From Vitrella brassicaformis (Eukaryota > Sar > Vitrellaceae), in assembly GCA_001179505.1 (NCBI GenBank), contig CDMY01000331.1, forward strand, positions 88,514 through 118,035: a stretch of DNA of 29,522 bases. The letters run 5' to 3'. The position numbers were made by a program, and so were the translations under genes. The notes below the pieces were generated by a model. That model made no database searches. It worked only from the letters and a program-made list of their open reading frames with translations, and was not told where the DNA came from. Below, in pieces: positions 9,504 to 19,960 of this stretch; the first letter of the stretch is position 1; each line of letters begins with the position of its first letter.

Positions 9504-10830
9504 ATGTCTGTCACCTCCTCAAGCAGCACCATCACAGCCGAGATGCTGCAGAACATCATGGATGGTACGCACATGGACGGGATCACTGCCGGTGTCACTG
9601 CCCATATGCATTCTCTCGTGTGTTGCCCTCCCTCCGCCGTCAGACAACCGTTGCTCGATGAAGCTTCTGCGGCAGCAGTATGACAAGCGCATCGAGGAGT
9701 TTCAAGCACAAAGAGATGACTACAAGAGAGAGAGGGACGCCTACCGACGTGAGCGAGACGCCGCCCTGCACAAGCTCAGAGAACTCGAGGCCAAGATGGC
9801 TGCCGAGCAGGCCGTCCGTGTGAGCCGCACGGTCGTCCCTGAGGGCGCTGTCTATCACGGAACCATGCGTCGCATCGCCGGTATCGAGGTGGCGCACGGC
9901 AAGGGCAAGGAGATCAGCCACGGCAGAATTGTCTATGACGGCGATTTTGTGGACGGCAAGCGGCACGGCCAGGGCGAGGAGTTCGCCAGCCGCAAGTCGA
10001 TCTACAAGGGCGGCTGGGCAGATGGCGAAAGGGATGGCGCTGGTGTGGCGACGGGCATCTTCTGGGAGCAGGGCTGCAAATATCACGGGCCAACGCGCGA
10101 CGGCAAACCACACGGAGAGGGAGAGCTGCGAGACGGCGATAAGGTGATCTATAAGGGCGGCTACAAGGACGGCAAGCGGCACGGCCGTGGGACAGAGCTC
10201 ACCCGTGACGGCCGAGTGCTCTACGAGGGCGAGTGGGCCAACGGTGACAGGACCAATAAGGGAGAAGGGAAGGTGGGCAGCATGGAGCTGAAGGACGACA
10301 AGAGAAAGCGGCTCGGTTACTACTTCGGCGAGACACTCGACGCGGCCTGCCAGATGGCGAGGGAGAGCTGCGAAACTACTGCGACCGAGTCGTCTACAGC
10401 GGCGAGTGGAAGAACGGCAAGCGGCATGGCGAAGGAAAGGAATTCGGCCCAAGATATGAAGGCGAGTGGGCGGATGGCAAGCGGCACGGCCAGGGGAAGG
10501 CATACTACGACTGGTGTGGTCCTGTGGTGTGGTTCGATGGCGAATGGCGAGAGGGCCTGGCCCACATTGGCACCCTCTTCCTTGACGGCGACTGCTATGC
10601 AGCGAAGAAGGCCGACGGCATCCCTCGGTGTCCCATCACGCCCATTCGATGGCAGGCCGGACAGAAGATACCCAACATCAACCTCGTGCCTGGCGGCGGA
10701 TGGAAGCTGCATCAGTTGCTGCAGGATCGGGGTGTGTCGGAGTATTTCCCTGCTGGTGCACTGTGATAGCGAGTCTGTCTCTTGTGGCTGTCTGACTGTG
10801 TGTGATATCAATCCGTGGATCTCTGTGTGA
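9504..10830 (+). CDS. MORN-repeat protein MORN2, frameshifted C-terminal part
   Basis: Exons 9504-9564 and 9644-10830 join in phase 1 to 415 aa as read. Exon 1 (MSVTSSSSTITAEMLQNIMD) matches MORN1; an in-frame ATG at 9438 would add 22 residues. A Lys/Arg/Glu-rich coiled coil (about residues 25-75) precedes the MORN repeats, for example VYDGDFVDGKRHGQGEEF, IYKGGYKDGKRHGRGTEL and LYEGEWANGDRTNKGEGK. Near 10341-10344 two extra bases, relative to the family, break the frame in GETLDG. The true family frame continues as GEWKNGKRHGEGKEF and ends in DRGVSEYFPAGAL at 10766. The frame as read instead runs out of register from about residue 253 to a stop at 10830. It is a recently damaged gene or contains a sequencing indel. 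It is the plus-strand partner of MORN3. Confidence 0.78.
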
Positions 10831-11263
10831 TTGATTGCGTGATTGAGGGAGCGACTGCTGTTTTTTGCGCTTCCTGCTGTCTATCTTGGCTGGCTGGCTG
10901 GCTGGCCAGTGTGTCTCAAACAGACACACAGAGAGACAGACAGACAGACAGACAGGGAGGGAGGGAGGGAGGAGCGGAGCCTCTGCAGTGCGTGGTGCGT
11001 CCGTCTGCTTGTCTGGCCAGTGTGAGTGGTTGACGACGGCCACACATGTATGTATCTCCTGTCTCGCGACTGTTTTTATGACGGTCGAATCGTGTGTGAT
11101 GCGTGGTGCTCTGTGTGTGGCAGACGGTTGATGAGAGATCGCACGTGAAATGTGACATGAACGGATATCGCGGCAATCGAATGTATAATTCCTCCGTGTG
11201 TGCAAAGTCAGTACGCCCAGTGGTCATATATTCATCCACACATGTGGTCATTCACTCGTCCAT
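10831..11263. other. Intergenic: MORN2 3' flank and end of left inverted-repeat arm
   Basis: No gene seen. From the MORN2 family stop (10766) to about 11180 the sequence resembles the flanks of MORN3 and MORN1, including TGTGATATCAATCCGTGGAT and GCACGTGAAATGTGACAT. A CAGA/GGGA simple repeat lies at about 10920-10980. After about 11180 the similarity ends, and the 3' end of the Era gene follows. Confidence 0.55.
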
Positions 11264-13123
11264 TCAGTCCTTGACAGGTATGGCGTCCTGCATGTATTTG
11301 GACACTCGGTGTCTTCTGGCCTTGACGTGGATGAACAGATGCACACGATGGCCCCACAGCTGCTGCAGACGATGGCTGACCGACGCACACACATACACAG
11401 AGATGGATGGATGGGTAAGTTGCGGTTGCTCACATGACGTGTTTTCTCATTTGGAAGATGATTCTGTTGCGGATGCCGCATATCATCATGGCCACCACGT
11501 TGTCTTCAGCCTGCACACACACATGAACACAGAGTGAGGGATAGGCGTGGATGTGATGCGGTGTGTGTGTGGTCACTCACCAGCAGCTCTTGCTCGATTA
11601 TGAGGCTGCCGTCGAGACGAGGGGTCCACCCTTGAAGACAGACGTACACGCGTGCTGCAGGTGCATTCATCTGTGCATGACGTGTGGCTCACTTACCGAC
11701 GGTCTTCTGTTCGATCCGATAAGGCACCTGCTTGTTGAACCAACAATACAGATACGTCCTGACACACACACACACACACACACACCATTTGTGTGATGGA
11801 TGTGTGTCAATCGTCCCTCCCTCTCTCACGCAATCATCTCTTCCACAAGCTGCACTTTCGACTGGGTCGTCACCTGCACCACACAGAGAGAGGGACACGC
11901 AATCAGTCGTTTCCTCTCTCTCTGCCACGTGTGTGAGGTGTGCCCCTGACCATGTCTGGTGGGCACATCCATGTGCGTGGCCGTGCTCTCGACATGAGGT
12001 AGGCCTTCAGGTCATCCACACCGTCACCCCTCTTGGCTGAATGTCGCCACAACACACACACAGGGAGATAGGGGTGGGTGGGCAGCTGTCGAGTGTGTTT
12101 GCGCTGGGCGGCCGACCTGACACGTAGAAGATCTTCTCGAATGATGCGTAGGACCTGACACACACGCAGACACGACCGTCACAGAGACAGACACATTTGC
12201 GTGTGCATGCGTGTGTACGCGTGTGTACGTGAATTCGTTTGCCCGCCACTCCACATATCTGTCCTGTGACGCCTTGTCAACCTGATACACACACAGAGAG
12301 ACAAAGGCATACCAGAAAGAGAGACAAACATTTCTTGTGTGTCAGCACGCCTACCTTATTGAGCACAAGAATGACGGGGATCAGCCGCTCCCTCTCACTC
12401 CTGTAGTCCACCTCTGATGTGGGCGCCGCGCCATCGCCACCCACTAGAGACAACGAAAACTGACACACACACTCAGAGACACATTGAGTGGGAAATGAAT
12501 CACACACACGCACACACACACTGACGGACCTGGTCTCTCTGCCGCTGTGACTGTATGGCGGCCTGTGTTTCCAGCACAGAGGAGGGGAAGGAGGGATGGT
12601 CGGCCGGCGATGACGACGGCTGCCGCTCCACCGCCCATGGCAGCAGCTCCACACCTGCAATACACACACACACACACACACGTATACACTCCCTCTCTCT
12701 GTGTGTGTGTGTGTGTGTGTGTGTTGATGTAGCAACACACGTGCACAAATCCATGCTCACCTCTCTGTGTGAATCCTGGCACTGAGTATGTGTTTGCGTC
12801 GAATTCGCCCCCATCCTCGTGTGTGTTGGCGTAGTGCGTGAGCGACACCTCCCCCTCTCCCGTCGTGTCGGCCGTCAACGTCATGTACTTGCGGGGGGGA
12901 GAGGGAGAGGGAGAGGGAGAGGCAGAGGGATCATCACTCATGGCCTCCTGCGATCAGACACACATGACGGCATCTGTCTCTCTGTGTGTGCTTCTGAGGG
13001 TTACGTGTTGCTGCTGGTTGTGGTGTTGATTGTTGTTGTATGTGTGTCTGAACTGCTGCTGGTACAGCCTCCTCTGCTGAATTCGCTCCCTCTCCGCTCT
13101 GTCCTCCTCCATCGCCCAATCTA

Positions 13124-13161
<38 letters not shown>

Positions 13162-14300
13162 TGTTATTGGGACACACGTATGGATACAAACGCTTCAATG
13201 TGCGCCCACATATAAGAAACGATCCCCGCCCACCGGTATATTCCTCGAGTATGGATCTCCGCGGCGCCAGTCGCCTGACGAGGTCAAAGAGGTCCTGCGT
13301 CGGCCGCTTCACCGCATCAACCACAAACAACGCCAAGTCAGCCGCCTCCTGAACAGCCCACAACACATCACACACAGCACCGTGCACAGACAGATATCTC
13401 CCGCTCTCCCTCCCTCTCTCTCTCTCCTTACGTATCCCCTCCATGCCGTGTTTGCCAGCTCTCGTGCAAATTTCCTCTGGTGAGAGGGCAAAATGCCCGG
13501 AGCGTCGATGAACACCAGCTGGGTGGAGGACGCCTCGTCAGTCACTATGCCGCGGATCTCACGACTGTAAGCAAAGCAGTGCAGACACACACAAGTGCAT
13601 CCAGGATACCTGCACGCACCTCTCTCTCTCTGTCTGTGTGTGTGTGTGTCTGTGCATGGCGGACCGAGTCGTGTTGACTTTGGGCGAGACCGCCGCGATG
13701 CGATGTGGCAGGAATGCGTTCAGCAGAGATGTCTTGCCTGCAACCACCGAACCACACACGCGTAGATGGATGGTACACACACAGAGATGGCTTCTTCAGG
13801 GACCTGCATTTGGCAGTCCAATGAGCGCCACTGTCAGCCCCTTAGGGTTCTCCGGCTGGCTGATTGTGTCCCACGTGTTGAACATGGCCTCGGTCGGCAC
13901 CTGACCACGCAATATCATCGGACCTGCCACACACACACACACACGCAGAGAGAGAGAGAGAGAGAGATGCACACGAATGCCACACATCTATGTGTGGCAT
14001 CCATCCATGTGTACCTTTGTAAGTGGACCGTTGCGCATCTGCAGCAAACCCGCCTCCCTTCGCTGTTGCTGCTGTCGGCTTGTCCATTCCATCACCGCCC
14101 TCCTGTTGTCGAGCTTCCTCAGTCCCCCTTCTCCCAGCATTAGGCATCGGCCGCACCAGCTTGTATCTGTCCATGATAGAGAAGGCTCTCCTCTGTGCTG
14201 CTGAATGTGTGTGTGAGATGACGGGCGGCCGGCTGAATGAGGGCGGAGGGGTGGGGATGGGCAGCAGGGCGGATGGGCGAATGGCTGCCTTGAAGGTCAT
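11264..14300 (-). CDS. ERA: Era-family GTPase, probably organelle-targeted, with large insert
   Basis: Seventeen minus-strand exons: 14300-14015, 13923-13804, 13737-13665, 13564-13432, 13348-13234, 13120-13005, 12947-12761, 12654-12530, 12459-12355, 12281-12229, 12154-12117, 12036-11951, 11873-11830, 11758-11697, 11630-11581, 11510-11434 and 11375-11264. They total 1782 bases (593 aa plus stop). Era binds GTP and 16S-type rRNA and assists small-subunit ribosome assembly. All G motifs are visible: P-loop GLPNAGKTS (131-139), NTTR (157-160), DAPG (180-183), NKVD (419-422, split by an intron) and SAKRG (450-454). A KH-like C-terminal domain (about 505-593) contains RIIFQMRKH and RVHLFIHVK. Its GxxG loop is not canonical. 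The Ser/Pro/Arg-rich N-terminus (1-95) suggests a mitochondrial or plastid presequence. About 170 low-complexity residues separate DAPG from NKVD beyond the usual spacing. This is single copy between the arms of an inverted duplication. Confidence 0.93.
12662..12724. repeat. (CA)n ... (GT)n pair in Era intron
   Basis: CA repeats at 12662-12681 and GT repeats at 12701-12724 lie in one intron and are complementary, so the pre-mRNA could form a hairpin of about 20 base pairs. Confidence 0.8.
13126..13161. repeat. (CA)n(GA)n microsatellite in Era intron
   Basis: CA repeats run directly into GA repeats, just upstream (in the minus sense) of the Era exon at 13120-13005. In the sense strand this is a TC/TG-rich tract before the acceptor. 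Confidence 0.85.
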
Positions 14301-14761
14301 GCTGTTGTGAGCTTGGATGAGTGGCTGATGATAGATCTGCCTTCCATAGGCCCTCGCTGCTCACGCGCGGTGCCTAGAAGCCTCTCAGAGCTCGGAAATA
14401 CCGATGACAAAAAGGCATCGGGCATCTGCGCGCTCAAAGAAACTGAGGCTGACGTGATTGGCTATGTCCATCCCTTAATGTCACATGTCACGTCCGACTT
14501 CTCACAAACACACAGCCTCAGCAACTGTCGGCTACTCACTCATTGCAAACTAACACCCATATTCATTGGCAATGACTGACTGACAGTCAGCCGAGCCGAC
14601 AGACAACACAAACGAGACTGACTCACCATCTCACCATCCACGGGCCGACCGTCTGGCAGCCATGACCCGCATCCCAAAAACAGCCGCAAGACAGAGAGAT
14701 TGCAGAGGCTTCTCCCTTTCTCTGCATCTGTCTGTTTGTCTGCAGCCATTCGAAAATGCAG
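14301..14761. other. Intergenic: Era upstream region and MORN3 3' flank
   Basis: No independent gene seen. From about 14450 rightwards the minus strand matches the MORN1 3' flank (1543-1890), for example TGTGACATTAAGGGA, GTCGGCTCGGCTGACTGTCA and GAGAAGCCTCTGCAATCTCT. Bases 14301-14440 must include the Era promoter. Confidence 0.55.
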
Positions 14762-16047
14762 TCAGCCAGCCAGCCAGGAGAGACAGCAGGAAGCACAAAA
14801 AAAAAACAGCAGTGGCAGCCTCCTTCCCTCCCGACCTGACGCAATCAACCACATGCAGATCCACGGATTGATATCACACACAGTCAGACAGCCACGAGAG
14901 ACCCACTCACTATCACAGTGCACCAGCAGGAAATACCCCGACACACCCCGATACTGCAGCCACTGATGCAGTTTGCCATAGTGCCATCCAACACGCAGGT
15001 CGATGTCGGGTATCTCCTCTTCGGCCTGCCATTGAATGGGGGTGATGGGATACCAAGGGCTGCCGTCGGCATTCTTCTCTCCACGCCAGGTGCCGTCAGG
15101 GAATAGCGTACCGCTGTGGGCCAGGCCCTCTCGCCATTCGCCATCGAACCACAACACGGTACCCTCATAGTCATAGTATGCTTTCCCCTGGCCGTGTCGC
15201 TTGCCGTGCCGCCAGTCACCCTCATAGGTAGCCCTTCCTCCATCGTCGAGTGCCTTTCCACAACCGTGCCGCTTGCAATGCTCCCACTCGCCCCTGTAAA
15301 TCACCCGGCAGTGTGAGTCGAACTCCTCGCCGTGGCCACGGCCGTTAGTCCATTGACCCTTATAGACGACGTTGTCATGGTTGTCTCGCAGCGCCCCCTC
15401 GCCGTGTGGTCTGCCATCGAGTGTAGCACCATGATAGAAATGGCCCTCCCATAGCATGCCGATCGCCACGCCAGCTTCCTTCTTCTCCCCTCTGACCCAC
15501 ACACCCCTGTAGGTCACCTTGCCGTTGACGAACTCCTCACCGTGGCCGTGTCGCTTGCCATCCACGAAATCGCCCTCATAGACGGCTGTGCCTTGACTGA
15601 ATTCAGTGCCCTTGCCGTGGTGCTTGCCGCTTTTCCACTCGCCCTCATAGCGCTTCCTCTCGCCGTCCAGCGACCGCAGCACTCCTGTTCCTTGAGGCAC
15701 TCCGTTGACCACCGTGCCATAATAGAGACCGCCGTAATGGACGATCGTGCGCGGAACGATGTGGTCATTCTGCGCCTGGCGCGCCCGCGTCTCCCTCAGC
15801 TCGTCCTCCGCTCTGTGTGCCCGCTCCAGTGCCTGATCTCTTTGCGCTTGAAGCTCCTCAATCCGCCTGTCGTACTGCTGCCGCTCTCTGTCCATTGACC
15901 GCCGAAGATCTGCATGAACGAACAGACAGGCACACGCAGACACAATGAACAGACACACGGATGTCCCTCTGTTATTGTGTGCGAACCATTCATGATGTTC
16001 TCCAGCATCTCGGCCGAGATGGTGTGGCTTGACGCGGCGTCAGACAT
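14762..16047 (-). CDS. MORN-repeat protein MORN3, frameshift near C-terminus
   Basis: Exons 16047-15987 and 15909-14762 join in phase 1 to 402 aa as read. Exon 1 encodes MSDAASSHTISAEMLENIMN, and exon 2 begins DLRRSMDRERQQYDRRIEEL, a coiled coil to about residue 60. At least eight MORN units follow, for example YEGEWKSGKHHGKGTEF, YEGDFVDGKRHGHGEEF, YRGEWEHCKRHGCGKAL and YEGDWRHGKRHGQGKAYY. The family end should read GVSGYFPAGAL and stop at 14913. Here one C is missing in the TTCCC run (about 14930), so the frame becomes GVSGYFLLVHC and runs about 55 residues past the normal end. The domain body is intact, so the protein may still work with an altered tail. It is the inverted partner of MORN2 and lies downstream of gene B. 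Confidence 0.82.
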
Positions 16048-16651
16048 CTGCTTGACAGGGCAAAGTAAAGAAGGCGGCTCGTTCAGCAGAGATCGATGTT
16101 TGCAGTCAATAGAGGCTCACGTGGCCACGAAAAGACAGGCCAACAGCGGCGTTCGGGGATGGCAAAAAGGCACGGATCGCCGTGCGAGCTCACAAGAGGA
16201 AAGGAGAAGGAAACAGGAAGAAGGGCAGACGAATCTCACAATGTCATCATGCATACATCTACTAGACATTGTGTCTGTCTGGCGTGTCTGCGGCCGCTGA
16301 ATGACGGCCTCTCGTGTCCATGTAGTGTGGGCGTTTACAGATAGCTTTTCTGTCATCAAATATATTACATGTATATGGCCGCGTTCCGGTCACCTGTGTC
16401 TTTCAGATGAGACCACATGAGACCTAGTACATGAACGGATGAATGGATCGTCACCGAACGTGCAGGATCCGCAACGAAAAACAGCACAGACATATATCGA
16501 TGTCAGCCAAGACACACAGAGCACGCACATCCACATGATGTCAGGACAGAGTACACGGCACATCGCATCAGATCAGGGAGAGACACAAACGGCATTAAAC
16601 ACACGACACCCGAGACACAACATACAAATCGGTCGCTACGAAGCATCCCCA
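16048..16651. other. Intergenic between MORN3 and gene B
   Basis: No gene seen. On the minus strand, about 16050-16220 resemble the upstream regions of MORN2 and MORN1 (GTGAGCTCGCACGGCG, then GCCTTTTTGCCATCCCCG) and are the likely MORN3 promoter. The remainder, to 16651, is AC-rich with no open frame that resembles a protein; it should include the 3' untranslated region of gene B. Confidence 0.5.
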
Positions 16652-19586
16652 CTACTCAGAGACAGGCCTCTCTCTCCTAAAGACGACTGACCTATCGCCC
16701 TCCACGCTCACGTGGCCACGAAAACCCAGGCCCTCCACACGACCCACGAGATCATCTCTACTACACTTGATCCCGCCGGCCATCGTCAGGACAACACGCT
16801 CGACTGATGGAAATCGCGTCAAGAGAGACCATGCATTGCGGGAGAAAGGGAAGAAACGCAAAAACAGCAACTGGAACGCAGGCGTCATAAGCTGGTCGGG
16901 CTGCTCACGACACACGTGCAGACACACCCTCACTGACCTAACCCTGGCTTTCACAACTGCCTCGAGCTCGTGTGACTCCTCTTCTACAGTCTGCCATTGA
17001 AAATCGGGTACGAAGGACATTCCGCGACATCCGCTCAGAGGCACAACCACGAACACGTCCAGAGGCCCGCCCTCGACAGCACAGTGCTTCAGCCCCGCCC
17101 ACACCAACGGCACGACCGGACGCGGCCAATTCGTAGTCGTGATCGGCCGACGCATGAAACCGACCCGGGCCAGTTTCGGCAGCCGGCTGATGACCTTGTC
17201 TACCCCTCCCCCATAGAGCGACACGCCCATCGGCCCACCCCTGTGGTCTATGAGAAGCGTCTTGACCGTACCGAAATGGGCGCTCTCGGTGATCCAAACC
17301 GGCAGCGGATGGCGGGGGTCATGCTCCGTCATGCCCTCCGGAAATGTGACGTAGAGGTCAGCCGCTTGCTTGAAGGAGAGGCCGTAGAGCTCGCTCGCGC
17401 CAGTCGCATGGGCGTTGAGGAAATAAGGGGAGAGGAACACACGTATGGCACTCGCCGCCGAGAAGTGCAGGGTCTCTCGAGTGCCAGCGAGCTGCTCTGG
17501 CTTGCCGATCAGCGGCAATTGGATCTGAACGGGGGCGGGGCGCTCGGATGTTGCTCGCCGGACGAGGCGAAGGCGTCCACTGTCCATCGCTAGCGTGTGG
17601 TACAGCTCCTTCGCGCCCTTAGCCAGCCACGTGTCTCGGAACTCGTGCAGCTTCTACAAGAACACATATCCACATCAAGATGCAAACCCGTGTTACAGTA
17701 TGTAGCCATATGGCGCTTTCCCACCTGCACGCTGTTCGCATGAGTGAGTATCGCCCCAATCGCAACCTCCAGGCACTCGAGGCCGCTGAGGTCGGGAGCC
17801 TCTGGGTACATGTTGAGAGTGATGGCCCCGGTGAGTGACTTGATGGTGGCCTGAGAGGGCGTCCCCAGCAGCGAATGGACGACGGTCTCAAGCGGCGTGT
17901 ACACGGGCTGACCATCAGCTGACACCTGATAAGAAAACGACACGCACCGTCCATCTAACTATGGCCGCATTACCCTCTAGCACCCACCTGGTTGAGGAGA
18001 TGGAGTGACCGCAGGCCGCCAGTCAACCCCTTGAGCATCGTCAGCCCCCCGTGTGCAGGCCACTCGACGCTCAGATGGGTCAGGGCGGGCATCTCATACA
18101 CCTGCTTCCTATCGATCTGTCTCTGCATCACGCCCAGCCACTCTCGCGTCAGAACGGCCTTGACGAGCCGCGGGAAACTCAAAGTACTGCGCTCGGCGAT
18201 CGAAATGCACTGTATCGTGCGGTCGGCGGCCGAGTCGACGGTGGTCCCGGTGACGTTTGGAGCGGCGGCCTCGAGCAGGGCGACGGTGACGGCCCGCGAC
18301 ACGATATCACCACAGCTTCTGCGGTCGGCCGTTGTGTCGACAATGACCTCAGTGACGCTTGCAGCGGCAGCCTCGAGCAGTTGTCTGCCCAGAGGATACG
18401 TACCGCTCTTGATCAACACACGAATGCTGTTCGTGCGGGAAAGCACCTCTGAAGGATCCACCAAGACACACAGACAAGTGACCGGCAATGAGTCGACTGC
18501 CGTGCTGTGTTGTGCTCTTCTCACCTTTCCACTTCTTATGGACCGCTTGGGGGGCGCGCGTGTGACGTTTGGTGCTTTCGAGCAGCAGGATGGGATGCAT
18601 CTTGGGGTTATCGACGATCGACGCGATCGCCGTGCTGACCCCCGAGAGGGACTTGACGCACTCGACGAAGCCCAGATAACCACCTGCAGACCAAGCCAGA
18701 CAGACAGACAGACAGACAGGTGAGGCGACTGAGATGGCTTCTTCTCTTTGCGTTCTTACCGATGCCGGTGCGATCGGTGTCGCTCAGCCACAGCACCTCG
18801 AGAATGCCCTCGAAACGACTGTTTCCGCCCAGTCCCACCACCGTTGGAGCTGAACAACACACAGACAAACAAACAGACAGACAGACAGACAGACGCACAA
18901 GGCGAATGTACGCCCTCACCTTCTGTCGTGGTGTGGCAAGGTGTGTTTCTCAGGAGGTCTCACTTGGTGGCGTGTTCGACACGCAGTATGGCTGAATGAA
19001 TTTCTAGATCACCTGTAGCCAACAATCTGCACGAAACCCCGACACAGAAACCAGCCGGAATGCAGAATGACGCACACACTTACAGCCTATGTCGAATCCT
19101 CACCTGTCGACATGTAATAGTGTTGTGTGATGAAGTCATCAGCCGCCCTCCCGTGTGTGCCGCACACACGACACACCGTCCGCCTCTCGCCACTGAAGAC
19201 ACACACAAAACAATAACGTACACCAACCTGTGACAGAAATCAGAGATCTCTGCCAACCTGTTGTCGAAATGGAATCTCCGGTCACCGACAAACAGATTCC
19301 CCGGTTCTCTCACGACCTCCTCGGTGACATCGGCGTGCGGGAAAGCCCACACGGTCTCACAGACGCTGTCCACCAGCAGACAGTCAGCGGGCAACACAGG
19401 AGGGTTCAGAGGCCGCTGTGTCGATCGGAAGAACGGCGAACATTCCTCTTGTCGGTTGAGGAAGGCCTGCTCGCTGATATGGAGGGGGAGGGCGGGAAGG
19501 GAGCAGATGAAGATTACCTCATCGTTGCCAAGATCTTCATCGGCATCGACCACACGGCGCTTCTTCCTCCTCTGCGGCGAGGTCAT
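16652..19586 (-). pseudogene. Gene B: inverted paralogue of gene A with nonsense codon
   Basis: Exons on the minus strand: 19586-19258, 19192-19104, 19026-18964, 18849-18760, 18683-18525, 18448-17988, 17925-17725 and 17653-16652. The joined length is 2394 bases (798 codons), and the frame holds throughout except for one in-frame TAG at 19006-19004. The protein matches A from MTSPQRRKKRRV onward, including ERRTVCRVCGTHGRAADDF and the LLEAAA repeats. The TAG replaces the Glu that follows the second Cys pair in A. In the same exon the ligands equivalent to Cys150 and His164 are changed to Gln and Asn. Counterparts of A exons 4-6 are missing. The long 3' exons are otherwise open and well conserved, so decay is recent, or a shortened product of about 146 aa is made. 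A downstream start could also express the repeat region alone. Without the TAG it would encode 797 aa. Confidence 0.75.
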
Positions 19587-19960
19587 GGCAGGACCACTCC
19601 CTTTCCCTGGAGGGAGTCGACTTTTTTGCGAGCTCAACTTGGGGGAGGGGTTCGACAGGAGATCTAGGTGGGATCCCACCCTCTGTCATTCGGTGCTTCG
19701 CCTCCCATCAGTCGGAACAAGAAACGACTTCCATCCCATTTTTCGGTAAGAACACCTTGGAAGCCATATGATTTGCTTTCATCATGATGCTGTCAGGGGT
19801 CTCCAGCTGAAAGCGCTCCATTTTCTCGTCTCTTGATGACGCCCAGGTAGGTCACAATCGACACCGGCCAATCCGTCCGTGAGTGGCTGCGTGATTTGCT
19901 CTTGTGATGCTATCTGCCTGTCTGTCCGTCTGTCTGTCTGTCCTCCAGTGAGTGCACGCC
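19587..19960. promoter_or_regulatory. Divergent intergenic region, gene B / MORN4
   Basis: The starts of gene B (minus) and MORN4 (plus) are 374 bases apart, so both promoters lie here. It does not clearly resemble the promoter of gene A. The bases just before the MORN4 ATG (GTGAGTGCACGCCATG) are shared with MORN5 (ACTGAGTGCACGCCATG). A CTGT repeat lies at 19915-19942. Confidence 0.4.

Larger units (their letters stand above)
3567..11180 (+). repeat. Left arm of inverted duplication (A + MORN2)
   Basis: Gene A followed by MORN2 in the same orientation is mirrored by gene B followed by MORN3 on the minus strand (14450-19586). Identity is seen in exons, splice positions, the MORN promoter region and the MORN 3' flank. 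The two MORN relics, the cyclophilin relic and the 7110-8399 interval have no counterpart in the right arm. The duplication is therefore interrupted by insertions or deletions. Confidence 0.75.
14450..19586 (-). repeat. Right arm of inverted duplication (B + MORN3)
   Basis: This is the inverted counterpart of 3567-11180. The arms flank a spacer of about 3.3 kb holding the Era GTPase gene. The right arm is shorter because exons equivalent to A exons 4-6 are missing and the interval between B and MORN3 is small. Confidence 0.75.

Noticed and set aside
9640-10503. 287-codon minus-strand frame opposite MORN2
   Set aside because: MORN DNA is GC-rich with a regular codon pattern that keeps the antisense frames free of stops. 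No start context, introns or family similarity support it.
9700-10550. Periodic units of about 69 bases resembling a CRISPR or satellite array
   Set aside because: The periodicity is that of MORN repeat codons (23 residues). Units are diverged at synonymous sites and are in frame.
11264-14300. Possibility that the GTPase is dynamin or septin rather than Era
   Set aside because: The spacing and sequence of P-loop, NTTR, DAPG, NKVD and SAKRG, followed by a KH-like end, match Era. No dynamin or septin features are present.
16997-17593. 198-codon plus-strand frame opposite gene B
   Set aside because: It is a shadow of the B 3' exon, whose minus frame matches gene A throughout.
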